64,000 nucleotides of DNA from Calonectria ilicicola (taxonomy: Eukaryota > Ascomycota > Sordariomycetes > Hypocreales > Nectriaceae). Each line of letters starts with the position of its first letter. Position 1 is the stretch's first letter. This document shows, in pieces, positions 63,098 to 64,000 of the stretch. The DNA lies in assembly GCA_020809705.1 (NCBI GenBank), contig CP085833.1:3224001-3288000 (forward strand), given 5' to 3'. The position numbers were made by a program, and so were the translations under genes. A model generated the notes under the pieces. It made no database searches. It was not told the origin of the DNA and saw nothing but the letters and a program-made list of their open reading frames with translations.

Positions 63098-64000
63098 TTA
63101 CAGACTTTGATACAAATCTTCCACCACGCCTGCCAGCATCTTGAGGCCATAAAATTTGGCAACTCTCTTCATTACACCCAACTTTTTGCTCACATCCTTC
63201 CGCGAAACCACTTCTTGCCACTCACCACTGCATGTGCAGTGCTCCATAAAGTCGTTCAGTCTGAGTGCCCCACATCGCACACATTTCAAATCTTGAGTAG
63301 ACCATTCAACAACCCAACTTTCGACTAGAGCTAGCAGTCGCTCTTCAATAGCAACTCGGTCATATTCAGTCTCGCAGAAGCTGCAACGCCAACCTGCGCC
63401 CTCGTTGAAAAGATCCTCGTCCCGACACAAGTCAAGGTCTCGAGCCATTGTACAGCTGTCACACGAAAGCTGTGCAAGTCGAAGACTTTCTGAGGGGTTG
63501 GAAAAGGCACCCTCCTTGGAAAACTCGCGAACGTCGAACATAGCGAGGAGTTCTTTGCGTAGAAGGCGTGCTTCGAGCGTAATGTTCTTGTCGAGTGAGA
63601 GAACCTGCATCAGCGACTTTACAAGCTCCAGAATGGGATTGCGGGGGGTCAGATGCGATCCTGGGAGGTTGGGGAAAGTGTAGTCTTCGGCTAACTCGGG
63701 ATGAAGCAGCTCCTTCTTTCGCTGATTGATAAGACCGAGAATAACCTTCTTGAGAGGCTTTTCGAAAGCTTTTCCAAGAATGATTTCCCCTTCGTGGTTC
63801 TCCAGATTTTGGTTGGGAAGCTGAGTGAGTCTAGGAGTTGAGTCGGGGTCACCGTTTTGAGGCCTCTTGAGCTTGTGCATCAGTTGGATAAATTCTATTA
63901 CCCAGTCCTGGAAGGTAGATTGAAGTCGCACTGGCAAAAATGTGGCAATCTGCCAGTGCATAACTGTTTCCAGGGGCTGCTCATCGGCTTCCACAACCTC
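63098..64000 (-). CDS. POL2: DNA polymerase epsilon catalytic subunit, C-terminal end (truncated by window edge)
   Basis: The frame is open to the right edge (GAG GTT GTG...), so about 300 C-terminal residues of a protein usually above 2200 residues are seen. Pol2 is the leading-strand replicative polymerase. The visible part is the end of the non-catalytic C-terminal half. The two cysteine modules of the tail are clear: CDSCTMARDLDLC with CSFCETEYDRVAI (CysA) and CVRCGALRLNDFMEHCTCSG (CysB), followed by KLGVMKRVAKFYGLKMLAGV. CysB binds the small subunit Dpb2. The stop is 105 bp from the convergent HET gene stop. No intron is apparent in the visible part. Confidence 0.95.
   Translation of the reverse strand, partial: EVVEADEQPLETVMHWQIATFLPVRLQSTFQDWVIEFIQLMHKLKRPQNGDPDSTPRLTQLPNQNLENHEGEIILGKAFEKPLKKVILGLINQRKKELLHPELAEDYTFPNLPGSHLTPRNPILELVKSLMQVLSLDKNITLEARLLRKELLAMFDVREFSKEGAFSNPSESLRLAQLSCDSCTMARDLDLCRDEDLFNEGAGWRCSFCETEYDRVAIEERLLALVESWVVEWSTQDLKCVRCGALRLNDFMEHCTCSGEWQEVVSRKDVSKKLGVMKRVAKFYGLKMLAGVVEDLYQSL

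Overview
The window is nuclear DNA of a filamentous ascomycete, most likely a sordariomycete close to Hypocreales (an inference from gene content, not a tested placement). Evidence: short spliceosomal introns (47-100 bp, GT...AG), a fungal hybrid PKS-NRPS, a HET-domain protein, a DUF6594 protein, a GPI-anchored Ser/Thr/Pro wall protein, and compact gene spacing. Both edges cut genes: the PKS-NRPS lacks its N-terminal part on the left and POL2 lacks its N-terminal part on the right.

Layout. 1-7350 (+): the last third of a PKS-NRPS (tail of the methyltransferase region, KR, ACP, C, A, T and a C-terminal reductase-like domain). This looks like the right border of a secondary-metabolite cluster, because conserved housekeeping genes follow at once: a mitochondrial J-domain protein (7772-8704 +), an unrecognised single-pass membrane protein (9396-10394 -), mitochondrial GatB (10606-12450 -), a DUF6594 membrane protein (13563-15271 +), a small GPI-anchored protein (17368-18207 +), HOPS subunit Vps41 (18583-22916 -) divergent from APC1/BimE (23225-29151 +), eIF3e (29784-31181 -) divergent from mitochondrial ribosomal mL49 (31630-32211 +), and a SWI1-type ARID protein with a long polyQ tract (32643-35999 -).

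A 5.6-kb stretch without a convincing gene follows (36000-41643). Then come UTP6 (41644-42884 -) divergent from CWH43 (43358-46728 +), a cytochrome P450 (48869-50747 +), a CCCH/FG nucleoporin of the Nup42/Amo1 type (51268-53138 +), ribosomal protein uS10 (53609-54132 -) divergent from the ribosome-quality-control factor Cue3/Rqt3 (54965-56989 +), a C2H2 zinc-finger frame and a GDSG-containing frame that may be one frameshifted gene (56986-59701 -), a HET-domain protein (60650-62992 +) and the C-terminus of DNA polymerase epsilon (63098-64000 -).

How the genes relate. Most are housekeeping and unlinked in function. Translation and mitochondrial expression recur (GatB, mL49, J-protein, eIF3e, uS10, Cue3, UTP6). 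The most striking neighbourhood is uS10 beside Cue3: in yeast the first is the ubiquitylated signal on collided ribosomes and the second is a ubiquitin-binding subunit of the complex that clears them. The accessory content is the PKS-NRPS, the P450 (41 kb away, so not obviously part of the same cluster), the GPI protein and the HET protein. No rRNA, tRNA, CRISPR array or intact transposon was recognised.
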